From Synechococcus sp. UW140 (GTDB lineage Bacteria > Cyanobacteriota > Cyanobacteriia > PCC-6307 > Cyanobiaceae), in NCBI GenBank assembly GCA_945875915.1, contig CAMCMT010000013.1:1-62992 (forward strand): a stretch of DNA of 62,992 bases, given 5' to 3'. The translations under genes and the position numbers were made by a program. Below, piece by piece: positions 36,498-46,530 of this stretch (its first letter is position 1; the number at the start of each line of letters is the position of its first letter). The notes under the pieces were generated by a model. That model had not been told where the DNA came from, ran no database searches, and saw nothing but the letters and a program-made list of their open reading frames with translations.

Positions 36498-37930
36498 GGC
36501 GAATCCTCCACGATCCAGGTGTCCTTGCAGCCGCCGCCCTGGGAGGAGTTCACCACCAGGGAGCCCCGGCGCAGGGCCACCCGGGTGAGGCCGCCGGGGC
36601 TCACCCAGGCACCCTTGCCGCGCAGCACGTAGGGCCGCAGGTCCACATGGCAGGGGTAGAGCTCCCCCTGGCTCAAGGACGGCACGGTGGAGAGATCCAG
36701 GGTGGGCTGGGCAATGAAATTACGGGGATCGGCTTCGATCTTGGCGGCAAATTCCAAAATCTCAGCCTGATCGGCATGGGGCCCAATCAGCATTCCGTAG
36801 CCCCCCGCCTCCGCCACCGACTTCACCACCAGGTCCTTGAGGTGGGCCAGCACATAGGCGCGATCGTCGGGCCGGGAGCACAAATAGGTGGGCACATTTT
36901 CGATAATCGGCTCCTCACCCAGGTAGTAGCGGATCATCTCGGGCACATAGGCGTAGATGAGCTTGTCATCGGCCACGCCGCAGCCCGGCGCATTGGCGAT
37001 CGCCACCCGCCCGGCCGCATAGGCCGCCATCAGGCCGCTCACCCCCAGCATCGAATCGCTGCGGAACACGGCCGGATCGAGGAAGTCGTCGTCGATGCGC
37101 CGGTAGATCACATCCACCGCTTCGAGGCCGGCGGTGCTGCGCATCCAGACCCGGTCGCCCTCGCAGACCAGATCGCGCCCTTCCACCAGCTGGATGCCCA
37201 TCTGTTGCGCCAGGTAGCTGTGCTCGAAGTAGGCGCTGTTGAACACCCCAGGCGTCAATAACACCACCTTGGGCTGGTTGGTCCAGGGGGCCAGCTCCCG
37301 CAGGGTCTGGAGCAAATGGGAGGGATAGTCGTCGATCGGCTGAACGGTGCGACCGGCGAACAGGCTCGGGAACATGCGCTTCATCACGCGCCGGTTCTCG
37401 AGGAAATAGGCCACCCCCGACGGGCAGCGCAGGTTGTCCTCCAGCACCCGCCAGGTGCCGGCGCCATCGCGAATCAAGTCCAGGCCGGAGATGTGGCACC
37501 ACTTGCCCAGGGGTGGCTTGAAACCCTGCAGCTGGGGCCGCCAGCCCTGGGAACTCTCCACATCCTCCCGGGGAATCACCCCGTCATTGAGGATGCGCTG
37601 GTCGCCGTAGACATCGGCCAGGAACAGGTCGATCGCCTCCAGACGTTGGATCAGACCCCGTTCCAGGGTTTGCCATTCGCCGGTGCGGATTAGCCGGGGC
37701 AGGGGATCAAAGGGCAGGATCCGTTCAGTCCCTTTATCGCCGGAATCGTTGAGCCGGAAGGTGGCCCCCAGGCGCTTGAGCAACATGCCGGCGGCGACAT
37801 GGTTGCGGTTCAGCTCCTCGATGCCCAGGGTGCCCAGGGAGGAGATCAGGGGCTGGAGGGCCTCGCGGGGTTCGGCACTACCACTGAAATATTCGTCGTA
37901 GCCCTTGCTGGGCTTATAGGCGGTAAACAT
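36491..37930 (-). CDS. Circularly permuted type 2 ATP-grasp protein
   Basis: A 479-residue ATP-grasp enzyme of the DUF404/DUF407 type, predicted to form peptide or amide bonds from ATP, an acyl donor and an amine. Visible parts are YDEYFSGSAEPREAL at the N-terminus, VLEDNLRCPSGVAYFLENR near residue 170, PGCGVADDKLIYAYVPEMI near 325 and VVKSVAEAGGYGMLIGP near 390, which carries nucleotide-binding residues, plus the family C-terminus. It is first in a four-gene overlapping operon. The ligated substrates are unknown. Confidence 0.92.
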   Translation of the reverse strand: MFTAYKPSKGYDEYFSGSAEPREALQPLISSLGTLGIEELNRNHVAAGMLLKRLGATFRLNDSGDKGTERILPFDPLPRLIRTGEWQTLERGLIQRLEAIDLFLADVYGDQRILNDGVIPREDVESSQGWRPQLQGFKPPLGKWCHISGLDLIRDGAGTWRVLEDNLRCPSGVAYFLENRRVMKRMFPSLFAGRTVQPIDDYPSHLLQTLRELAPWTNQPKVVLLTPGVFNSAYFEHSYLAQQMGIQLVEGRDLVCEGDRVWMRSTAGLEAVDVIYRRIDDDFLDPAVFRSDSMLGVSGLMAAYAAGRVAIANAPGCGVADDKLIYAYVPEMIRYYLGEEPIIENVPTYLCSRPDDRAYVLAHLKDLVVKSVAEAGGYGMLIGPHADQAEILEFAAKIEADPRNFIAQPTLDLSTVPSLSQGELYPCHVDLRPYVLRGKGAWVSPGGLTRVALRRGSLVVNSSQGGGCKDTWIVEDSPC

Positions 37931-38034
37931 GGCTGCCCCAGCGTGGCCCCGATCATGCTGAGCGAGCGGGACGATCCCGGTCTTCGTTGCTACGGAACCC
38001 CAGGCCCCTCTGGCCGGGCCCCGGGGGCGCCTGC

Positions 38035-39759
<1,725 letters not shown>

Positions 39760-39819
39760 GGCCTCTCTGGCGGCGGGGGAGGGAAAACGGGAATCGGAAC
39801 GGGGAGGAGCTTGGCGCCC

Positions 39820-40137
39820 CTAATCCAGGGGTCCGTTAATGCGGCCGTTGAAGCCGAACACCCGGCGCGCCCCGGCGTAGGGCAACAGGTTCACCTCGCG
39901 GCTGTCGCCCGGTTCAAAGCGGATCGCCGTGCCGGCGGGGATGTCGAGCCGCAGGCCGCGGGCGGCCTCGCGATCGAACAGCAGGGCGGCGTTGGCCTCA
40001 AAGAAATGGAAATGGGAGCCCACCTGCACGGGTCGGTCGCCACTGTTGGCCACGCTGAGGGTGGTAACCGGGCGACCGGCATTGAGTTCAAGCGTGCCGG
40101 GTTCGCTGAACAGTTCGCCGGGAATCAGGGGAGCCAT
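39820..40137 (-). CDS. ureB: Urease beta subunit UreB
   Basis: A 105-residue structural subunit of urease. It starts [21 protein letters not shown] and has [17 protein letters not shown] near residue 42 and [17 protein letters not shown] at the end, matching the family along its whole length. It lies between ureA (60 bp) and ureC (60 bp). It packs with UreA and UreC into the (UreABC)3 enzyme. Confidence 0.97.
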   Translation of the reverse strand: MAPLIPGELFSEPGTLELNAGRPVTTLSVANSGDRPVQVGSHFHFFEANAALLFDREAARGLRLDIPAGTAIRFEPGDSREVNLLPYAGARRVFGFNGRINGPLD

Positions 40138-40197
40138 GGCGGGAAGGGCTGGGGTGGGAAAGGGCTGCCGAGGGGAAAAGGCGGAAGGGGGTCCGGC

Positions 40198-40500
40198 TCA
40201 GCGGATCGGGTCGTGCAGGGTGACGAGCTTGGTGCCATCGGGGAACACCGCCTCGATCTGCACCTCCTGCACCAGCTCGGCGATGCCCTCCATTACTTGG
40301 TCGCGGCCCAGCCAAGTGGTGCCCTCGGCCATCAGCTCGGCCACGCTCTTGCCATCGCGGGCGCCCTCGATCACCAGAAAGCTCAACCAGGCCACCGCCT
40401 CGGGGTAATTGAGCTTCAGGCCCCGGTTGAGGCGCCGTTCCGTCAGCAGGGCCGCCGTAACGATCAGGAGCTTGTCCTTTTCCTGGGGGGTGAGGTGCAT
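40198..40500 (-). CDS. ureA: Urease gamma subunit UreA
   Basis: A 100-residue structural subunit of urease. It starts [19 protein letters not shown] and includes [20 protein letters not shown] near residue 30 and [16 protein letters not shown] at the end, as in other bacterial gamma subunits. No good Shine-Dalgarno sequence is seen before the ATG. It follows the accessory gene ureD by 105 bp on the same strand. Confidence 0.97.
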   Translation of the reverse strand: MHLTPQEKDKLLIVTAALLTERRLNRGLKLNYPEAVAWLSFLVIEGARDGKSVAELMAEGTTWLGRDQVMEGIAELVQEVQIEAVFPDGTKLVTLHDPIR

Positions 40501-40605
40501 GCAAAGGAGGTGGCCAGGGCCACTTTGGCAGCGGCCGTGGCTGCGGAAGCGTTCATGAAGAACGGTTGACGCCGCTTGCGGTGGCGGAGCTGGGGGCCTG
40601 GGGGC

Positions 40606-41517
40606 TCAGGAATCGGTCGAGATCCAGGGGGTTTCCTGGAAGGGCCAAACCCGGGGCAGCTGGGGCGATGCCAGCCCCCGCTGCTGGCGGATCCGCGCCC
40701 AGATGCGGCTGAACCAGTAGCGGGCCGCCTGGCTGGAGGGGCCCCGGTAGCGGGCCACCAAACCCTGGTCGAGGGGGCCGCAGGCCAGCTCACCCTCGAG
40801 GCCGGCGCGGTCGTCGCGGCAGAGGCTGGCTAGGGCCTCGAGCTCGGCCGCGCCTAGGGGCTCGGGCGCCACCCAAACCAGGCTGCCAAACACCGGCTGG
40901 CCGGCCAGGCCGTGGTCGCCCTCGAGGCTGGCACCGCCCAGCTCCAGCCGGTCGACCAGTTCCCAGCGACTGGCCGGCCCCTGCAGGCGCCGGATCTCTA
41001 GTTGGGAACGCCAGCGGCCCTGGCCCAGGCCTTCGCCGGCGGCGCTGCGGCCCAAGCGCACCACCTCGGCGCCGAGCCAGCTAGCCCCTGGCGCCAGCTC
41101 CACCCGGCAGGTCTGCTCAAACAGGCCATCGGCAAACAGCACCAGCTCCTGGGGCAGCCACTCGAGATCGGCGCCGGCGGCCAGCTGGAACAACAGCTCC
41201 TGCTGGGCCCAACGCCCCTGGGGCGCCAGGCGGCTGCGGCCCACGGAGCCATAGACCTTCTGGGCCGCCACGCTGGTGAGCAGCACCCGGCTACCGGGCG
41301 CCAGGGTGGCCTGCACACCAATCCGATCCCCCCCCACCAGGCCACCGGCGGTGTGGAGCAGGGGCAATTCACAGCGACCATCGGCCTGCTGGAAGGCCCG
41401 CTGGATCTTCAGGGGCGAAGTGGCACCGCCTTGATAGATCGTGCGGGGCGGGGCATCGGGACCAGCCGCCTGCAAGCTGAACTGCAGCCGGGCTTCGGCC
41501 TGCCAGGAGTCGGTCAT
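40606..41517 (-). CDS. ureD: Urease accessory protein UreD
   Basis: A 303-residue scaffold that with UreF and UreG delivers nickel to apo-urease. Recognisable family segments are ARLQFSLQ at the N-terminus, LLHTAGGLVGGDRIGVQA near residue 55, LLTSVAAQKVYGS near 78 and LEWLPQELVLFADG near 117. The chosen ATG gives MTDSWQAEARL; an upstream in-frame start adds 18 unconserved residues. It diverges from ureE across 114 bp, probably sharing a control region with it. Confidence 0.94.
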   Translation of the reverse strand: MTDSWQAEARLQFSLQAAGPDAPPRTIYQGGATSPLKIQRAFQQADGRCELPLLHTAGGLVGGDRIGVQATLAPGSRVLLTSVAAQKVYGSVGRSRLAPQGRWAQQELLFQLAAGADLEWLPQELVLFADGLFEQTCRVELAPGASWLGAEVVRLGRSAAGEGLGQGRWRSQLEIRRLQGPASRWELVDRLELGGASLEGDHGLAGQPVFGSLVWVAPEPLGAAELEALASLCRDDRAGLEGELACGPLDQGLVARYRGPSSQAARYWFSRIWARIRQQRGLASPQLPRVWPFQETPWISTDS

Positions 41518-41631
41518 CGGCGGAGGGTGGCGGCGGACTTTGAATGCGGCCGCGGCGGTGTCCCGTTGCAATCAACACACTTTGCCGGCCCCTGGGCCCG
41601 CGAGGCTGTCGCTCCCCTGCAGGCTTGGGCC

Positions 41632-42192
41632 ATGGAAGATTCCCTGGCGTCCCTGGTCCTGGTCCACCGGCTGGCTGCTGGCGAGCAGGGTGACGTCGGC
41701 GAGACCTTGCGGCTGCTGCTCACGGCCGACCAACGCACCAGCCTGCGGGGCCATCGGGTCAGCGCTTGCGGCCGGGACCTGGTGCTGCAGCTGCCCCGGG
41801 GTGCGGCGCTGCAACCCGGCGAATGGCTCTCCACCGCGTCAGGAGATCGGCTGGTGCGGGTAGAGGCGGCGCCGGAAGCGCTGCTGCTGGTGCGCAGCCC
41901 CGACCCCCTGGCCCTGCTGCAGGCGGCCTATCACCTCGGCAACCGCCATGTGGCGATGGAATTGCACCCGGGCGAGCTGCGAATCCTGGAGGATTCGGTA
42001 CTCGCCGACCTGTTGCGTCAGCGGGGCTTAGCAGTGGAAGCGCTGGAGGCGCCCTTTGAGCCGGAGGCGGGGGCCTATGCGGGGGGTCACAGCCATAGCT
42101 CCGGTCATAGCCACAGCCACAGCCATCGCCATGGAGATAGCCATGGAGCAAGCCCCAACCCCGATCCCCACCAGGGCGCCGACCAGCCATGA
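41632..42192 (+). CDS. ureE: Urease accessory nickel chaperone UreE
   Basis: Binds nickel and passes it to UreG. The 186-residue protein has the UreE N-domain, the GNRHVAMELH motif with the conserved metal histidine near residue 104, and a histidine-rich tail starting near residue 148 (GGHSHSSGHSHSHSHRHGDS), which should bind several extra nickel ions. The frame is open upstream on the plus strand but that part is antisense to ureD. It is translationally coupled to ureF by ATGA. Confidence 0.94.
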   Translation: MEDSLASLVLVHRLAAGEQGDVGETLRLLLTADQRTSLRGHRVSACGRDLVLQLPRGAALQPGEWLSTASGDRLVRVEAAPEALLLVRSPDPLALLQAAYHLGNRHVAMELHPGELRILEDSVLADLLRQRGLAVEALEAPFEPEAGAYAGGHSHSSGHSHSHSHRHGDSHGASPNPDPHQGADQP

Positions 42193-42890
42193 GCACGGCC
42201 CAGTTGCACCTGTTCCAGCTGGTCAGCCCGGCCCTGCCGGTGGGGGCCTTCAGCTATTCGGAGGGCCTGGAGGTGCTGGTGCAAGCGGGCCGGATCACCA
42301 CGCCTGCAGCCCTGGAGGCCTGGCTGCGGGCCGAGCTGGAGCGGGGCGCCCTTGGGGTGGAAGCGGCGGCCCTGGTTCCCCTGGCGGCAGCCCTGAACCG
42401 GGCCCGCTCGGCGCTGGCGGCAAGCATGGAAGGGGAGTTAGCCGCGGCCCTAACGGAGCTACGGGAACTCGATGGCTGGCTGTTGGCCGCCCGCGAATCG
42501 GCGGAGCTGCGCGCCCAGCAGCGTCAGATGGGCCAGTCGTTGCTGCGCCTGCTGGCCGATCTGGGTTGGCCCCTGCCCAGGGGGAGTGACGGGCTGGCCT
42601 GGCCGGCCGCCTGGGCCTGGGCCGGCGTCTGCCTGGACCTGCCCCCGGCCGACCTGGTGGAGGCCTACCTCTACGGCTGGGTCGCCAACCAAATCAGCGC
42701 CGCCGTGCGCCTAGTGCCCCTCGGCCCCACCCAGGGCCAACGGCTTCAACTGGCCCTAGCCCCACTGATCACAGAGCGGGCCAGCGCCCTCGGGGCAAGC
42801 GATCCCAGGCGTCTCTGGAGCGGTGGCGTCGGCGCCGGCCTGGCCCAGCTCAGCCACCGGGAGCTCTACTCGCGCCTCTTCCGCAGCTAA
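42189..42890 (+). CDS. ureF: Urease accessory protein UreF
   Basis: Part of the UreDFG nickel-insertion complex, thought to act as a fidelity gate for the UreG GTPase. The 233-residue protein is largely helical and alanine/leucine-rich. It starts LHLFQLVSPALPVGAFSYSE, the most conserved UreF segment, and includes AYLYGWVANQISAAVRLVPL near residue 160. It overlaps ureE by 4 bp. A gap of 94 bp leads to a small ORF and then ureG. Confidence 0.95.
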   Translation: MSTAQLHLFQLVSPALPVGAFSYSEGLEVLVQAGRITTPAALEAWLRAELERGALGVEAAALVPLAAALNRARSALAASMEGELAAALTELRELDGWLLAARESAELRAQQRQMGQSLLRLLADLGWPLPRGSDGLAWPAAWAWAGVCLDLPPADLVEAYLYGWVANQISAAVRLVPLGPTQGQRLQLALAPLITERASALGASDPRRLWSGGVGAGLAQLSHRELYSRLFRS

Positions 42891-42984
42891 GCGGCATGGC
42901 CAACCCAGTCTGGGGTTGGTTCTAGTCAAAGCGACCGGGCCTGGATGCCCCGAATCGGCCTGACAAGCGGGTCATAATTTGCCG

Positions 42985-43140
42985 ATGTTTTCCCTTGGTA
43001 CGGGGCCTACGACCAGGGGCGGGGCGGCCGGCAAGCTGGTGGTGCGCATCCCCAAGGGCGAATCCCCAGCCTCCATGCCCTTTGAACCCCTCACCCCAAC
43101 CACCCTGCTCCTGCAGGCCGACACCCTGGTGACGCCATGA
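42985..43140 (+). CDS. Small ORF of 51 codons between ureF and ureG
   Basis: Starts at an ATG ([18 protein letters not shown]) and ends on a TGA that overlaps the ureG ATG as ATGA, the same junction type used between ureE and ureF. The predicted peptide is basic in the first half and proline/threonine/leucine-rich in the second, with no membrane segment or motif I recognise. GC-rich third positions match the neighbours. A CATAATTT sequence just upstream could be a -10 element. It may be a real small protein, a leader that couples ureG translation, or a chance frame. Confidence 0.45.
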   Translation: MFSLGTGPTTRGGAAGKLVVRIPKGESPASMPFEPLTPTTLLLQADTLVTP

Positions 43141-43739
43141 GCAGCCGCCTGCGGGTGGGGGTGGCCGGACCGGTGGGGTCTGGCAAAACGGCCCTAGTCG
43201 AAGCGCTGTGCCGGCGCCTGCGCGACAGCCTGCAGCTGGCGGTGGTCACCAACGACATCTACACCCAGGAGGATGCCCAGTTCCTGACCCGGGCCGGGGC
43301 CCTGGAACCGGAGCGGATCCGCGGGGTGGAAACGGGCGGCTGCCCCCACACGGCGATCCGGGAGGACTGCTCGATTAACCGGGCGGCGGTGGAGGAGCTA
43401 GAGCGGGCCTTCCCAGGCTTGGACCTAGTGCTAGTCGAAAGCGGCGGCGACAACCTGGCGGCCAGCTTCAGCCCCGAACTGGTGGACCTCTGCATCTACG
43501 TAATCGATGTGGCCGCCGGCGACAAGATCCCCCGCAAGGGCGGGCCTGGCATCACCCGCTCCGACCTGCTGGTGATCAACAAGGTGGACCTGGCCCCCAT
43601 GGTGGGCGCCAGCCTGGACGTGATGGCGCAGGACACCGAGCGCATGCGGGGCGGCAGGCCCTGGTGCTTCACCAACCTGCGCAGCGGCGAGGGTCTCGAC
43701 CAGGTGGTGGCATTTTTGTTGCAACAGATACCGAATTAG
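43137..43739 (+). CDS. ureG: Urease accessory GTPase UreG
   Basis: A SIMIBI-class GTPase that powers nickel delivery to urease. The 200-residue protein has the P-loop [16 protein letters not shown] near residue 11, [13 protein letters not shown] near 39, the nickel-binding Cys-Pro-His in [17 protein letters not shown] near 68, [15 protein letters not shown] near 103 and the guanine-specificity NKVD near 150. Length and motifs are complete. Its start overlaps the stop of the 51-codon ORF. The urea transporter promoter begins about 50 bp downstream. Confidence 0.98.
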   Translation: MSSRLRVGVAGPVGSGKTALVEALCRRLRDSLQLAVVTNDIYTQEDAQFLTRAGALEPERIRGVETGGCPHTAIREDCSINRAAVEELERAFPGLDLVLVESGGDNLAASFSPELVDLCIYVIDVAAGDKIPRKGGPGITRSDLLVINKVDLAPMVGASLDVMAQDTERMRGGRPWCFTNLRSGEGLDQVVAFLLQQIPN

Positions 43740-43788
43740 GGCCCCAGCAGCCTGCAGCAGGCCGGGCTTGTGTGTGGTTGGGCAAATT

Positions 43789-43831
43789 GTATAAATGGAT
43801 ACAAAGTGCCCGGAGGCACACTCCCTATCTT
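43789..43831 (+). promoter_or_regulatory. NtcA-activated promoter of urtA
   Basis: GTATAAATGGATAC at 43789-43802 is a perfect GTAN8TAC, extended to TTGTA...TACAA. Exactly 23 bases later is TATCTT at 43826-43831, matching the TAN3T -10 element of class II NtcA promoters at the standard 22-23 base spacing. A start of transcription near 43838 would leave a 40-base leader. A GTGCC-CGGA-GGCAC dyad lies between the two elements. Confidence 0.85.
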
Positions 43832-43877
43832 CCGCATAACCGCTGTTACGCGGATTTCCCAGAGGAGTTTCTTTGTG

Positions 43878-45176
43878 ATGAAGACCTTGTCGATGCGCCA
43901 AGCGTCCCGCGCCCTCTTCGGTGGCGCGGCCCTGCTGGCCACGTCCGTCTCCCTCGTCGCCTGTGGCGGTGGTGACCAGACCGCCGAGGGTGGCAAGTTT
44001 GACGGTGAAGTGAAGGTCGGCATCCTTCATTCCCGCTCCGGCACCATGGCCATCTCCGAAAACACGGTGGCCGAAGCCGAGTTGATGGCGATCGAAGAGA
44101 TCAACGCCGCCGGTGGCGTCACGATCGACGGCAAGAAGCTGAAGATCGTTCCCGTTGAAGAAGATGGCGCCTCCGATTGGCCCACCTTCGCCGAAAAATC
44201 CAAAAAACTGATCGATCAAGACCAAGTTGCCGTTGTCTTCGGTGGCTGGACCTCCGCCAGCCGCAAGGCCATGCTGCCGGTGTATGAGGCCAAGGACGCC
44301 TTCCTCTACTACCCGATCCAGTACGAAGGCCAAGAGTGCTCCAAGAACATCTTCTATACCGGCGCTACCCCCAACCAGCAGGCCGAGCCCGCTGTTGAGT
44401 GGCTGCTGAAGAACAAGGGCAAGGACTTCTTCCTGGTTGGTTCGGACTACGTGTACCCACGTACCGCCAACACGATCATGAAGGAGCAGCTCAAGGTCCA
44501 GGGCGGCAAGCTCGTGGGTGAGGACTACCTGCCCCTCGGCAACACCGAGGTGGCTCCGATCATCGCCAAGATCAAGCAGGCCCTGCCCAAGGGTGGCGTG
44601 ATCGTCAACACCCTCAACGGCGATAGCAACGTTGCCTTCTTCAAGCAGATGAAGGCCGCGGGCATCACCCCCGCCAACGGCTACTCGATCATGAGCTTCT
44701 CGATCGCCGAAGAGGAGATCGCCGCCATTGGTCCTGAGTACCTCGAAGGCACCTACGCCGCCTGGAACTTCTTCCAGAGCCTCGACACCCCCGCCTCCAA
44801 GAAGTTCACCGCCGACTTCAAGGCCAAGTATGGCGAGAAGCGCGTCACCAGTGACCCTGCTGAAGCTGCCTACGCCATGGTCTACCTCTGGGCCAAGGGT
44901 GCCGAGAAGGCCAACAGCGTCGACAACGCCAAGGTTCGCGAAGCCCTGATCGGCGTCAAGTTCGATGCCCCTGAGGGCCCGGTTGAAGTGCAACCCAACC
45001 ACCACATCTCCAAGCTGGTGCTGATCGGCGAAGTTCAGAAGGACGGCATGTTCAAGATCCTTGAGAACAAGGGTGTGGTGAAGCCGCTGGCCTGGAACCA
45101 GTTTGTGCCCGAAACCAAGGGCTTCACCTGCGACTGGACCCAGAAGCGTCCTGACGCCGGCAAGTTCAAGATGTGA
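43878..45176 (+). CDS. urtA: Urea ABC transporter substrate-binding lipoprotein UrtA
   Basis: A high-affinity periplasmic urea receptor. The 432-residue precursor has a signal peptide ending in the lipobox LVAC near residue 29, so it is probably membrane-anchored, followed by a glycine-rich linker. The mature domain is of the amide-urea binding type: VGILHSRSGTMAISE, VVFGGWTSASRKAMLPV and FYTGATPNQQAEPAVEW. AGAGGAG lies 10-16 bases before the ATG. It has a class II NtcA promoter and is followed by a strong terminator hairpin before urtB, so it should be made in excess over the other subunits. Confidence 0.97.
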   Translation: MKTLSMRQASRALFGGAALLATSVSLVACGGGDQTAEGGKFDGEVKVGILHSRSGTMAISENTVAEAELMAIEEINAAGGVTIDGKKLKIVPVEEDGASDWPTFAEKSKKLIDQDQVAVVFGGWTSASRKAMLPVYEAKDAFLYYPIQYEGQECSKNIFYTGATPNQQAEPAVEWLLKNKGKDFFLVGSDYVYPRTANTIMKEQLKVQGGKLVGEDYLPLGNTEVAPIIAKIKQALPKGGVIVNTLNGDSNVAFFKQMKAAGITPANGYSIMSFSIAEEEIAAIGPEYLEGTYAAWNFFQSLDTPASKKFTADFKAKYGEKRVTSDPAEAAYAMVYLWAKGAEKANSVDNAKVREALIGVKFDAPEGPVEVQPNHHISKLVLIGEVQKDGMFKILENKGVVKPLAWNQFVPETKGFTCDWTQKRPDAGKFKM

Positions 45177-45237
45177 TTTCGCCTGGGGGTACCAAGCCTT
45201 CGGGCTCCGGTCCCCCATCGAAACGCTCAACAGCTTG

Positions 45238-45264
45238 GGGGGGAGAGCAATCTCCCCCCTTTTT
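45238..45264 (+). terminator. Rho-independent terminator/attenuator between urtA and urtB
   Basis: GGGGGGAGA at 45238-45246 pairs perfectly with TCTCCCCCC at 45251-45259 around a GCAA loop, followed by five T residues. It lies 61 bp after urtA and 105 bp before urtB. Partial read-through would give high UrtA and lower UrtBCDE, as is common for binding proteins. No separate urtB promoter was clear. Confidence 0.88.
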
Positions 45265-45369
45265 CAATTCAAACCAACCTTTAAATCTGGTGGTCACTGC
45301 CGCCCCTCTCTTGCTCGAGGGTTTGGTGGTGCTGCTCCTTCCACCTTTGCCTGATCCCTGCAGGTCGCA

Positions 45370-46527
45370 ATGGATCTCCTCTACGAAACACTTTTCAATG
45401 GCCTGGCCATTGGCTCGGTTCTGGTGCTGGCAGCCCTGGGACTAGCCGTGGTTTTTGGTCTGATGGGTGTCATCAACATGGCCCATGGCGAGTTGATGAT
45501 GCTTGGTGCCTACACCACCTTTGTGGTGCAGAACATCTTCAAGGCCGTGGTGCCTGAAGCCCTCTTCCCGATTTACATTCTGGTGGCCATTCCCCTGGCC
45601 TTTGTGGTCAGCGGCCTGGTTGGTTTGCTCCTGGAGAAAACGGTCATTCGCCGTCTCTACGGACGGCCCCTGGAAACCCTGCTGGCCACCTGGGGGGTGA
45701 GCCTGATCCTGCAGCAATTCGTGCGCTCGGTCAGCAGTGCCTTTGCCCTCGGCCTGCTCGTGACCGTGGTCGGCGGCTTGCTGATCCCGCGGCTCACGCC
45801 CAAAGCCTGGTGGCACCAGCGCTGGACTCCCCTGCTTGGTTCCGGCAGCTGGATCGGTTCCGGCCTGGTGGGCATTGTGGTGGCCTCGGTTCTGGGCCAA
45901 CAACGGGTGTTGGACCAGCCCTGGTTCAGCGCCCGCAACATCGATGTCACCGCACCCACCTGGCTGCGCGGCTCGATTGATGTGGGCGCAGTCAACATGC
46001 CTACGGCACGCCTGTTCATCATTGCGCTCACGGCCATCGCCCTGATTGGGGTGACCTGGTTCCTGCAAAAGAGTGTTTGGGGCATCCGCATCCGCGCCGT
46101 CACCCAGAACCGCTCGATGAGCAGCTGCCTGGGCATCCCCACCGAAAAGGTGGACGCCCTCACCTTCCTGATCGGCTCCGGCCTGGCGGGTGTGGCTGGC
46201 GTGGCCGTCACCCTGCTCGGTTCGGTGGGCCCCAACCTGGGCGGCAACTACATCGTCGACTGCTTCATGGTGGTGGTGCTTGGCGGCGTCGGCAAATTGG
46301 CCGGCACGGTGCTGGCGGCTCTTGGCATCGGCGTGCTCAGCTATCTGATCGGCTCCGGCTCCCTGCTCTTGGTCTGGCCAGCCATGCCGGCTGGGCTGAA
46401 TGAATTGATCACCTTCTTTGCCACCACCTCGATGGCCAAGGTGTTGGTCTTTGCCCTGATTGTGGTGTTCCTGCAGGTCAGACCGGCCGGTCTGTTCCCG
46501 CAGAAGGGTCGCATGGTGGAGGCCTAA
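45370..46527 (+). CDS. urtB: Urea ABC transporter permease UrtB
   Basis: A LivH-like inner-membrane permease of 385 residues with about nine or ten hydrophobic segments. It starts MDLLYETLFNGLAIGSVLVL and shows GVINMAHGELMMLGAY near residue 35, GIRIRAVTQNRSMSSCLGI near 238 and the C-terminal VFLQVRPAGLFPQKGR. A hydrophilic central insert (residues 140-210) makes it longer than LivH, as usual for UrtB. It pairs with UrtC to form the urea channel; the gap to urtC is 3 bp. Confidence 0.96.
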   Translation: MDLLYETLFNGLAIGSVLVLAALGLAVVFGLMGVINMAHGELMMLGAYTTFVVQNIFKAVVPEALFPIYILVAIPLAFVVSGLVGLLLEKTVIRRLYGRPLETLLATWGVSLILQQFVRSVSSAFALGLLVTVVGGLLIPRLTPKAWWHQRWTPLLGSGSWIGSGLVGIVVASVLGQQRVLDQPWFSARNIDVTAPTWLRGSIDVGAVNMPTARLFIIALTAIALIGVTWFLQKSVWGIRIRAVTQNRSMSSCLGIPTEKVDALTFLIGSGLAGVAGVAVTLLGSVGPNLGGNYIVDCFMVVVLGGVGKLAGTVLAALGIGVLSYLIGSGSLLLVWPAMPAGLNELITFFATTSMAKVLVFALIVVFLQVRPAGLFPQKGRMVEA

Positions 46528-46530
46528 TCA

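Noticed and set aside
41565-41578. GTTGCAATCAACAC between ureD and ureE as an NtcA site
   Set aside because: It fits only the very loose GTN10AC pattern, lacks the inner A/T of GTA...TAC and has no -10 element at the right spacing.
43431-45230. A 599-codon minus-strand frame opposite ureG and urtA
   Set aside because: Shadow frame; crosses a proven NtcA promoter and two conserved plus-strand genes.
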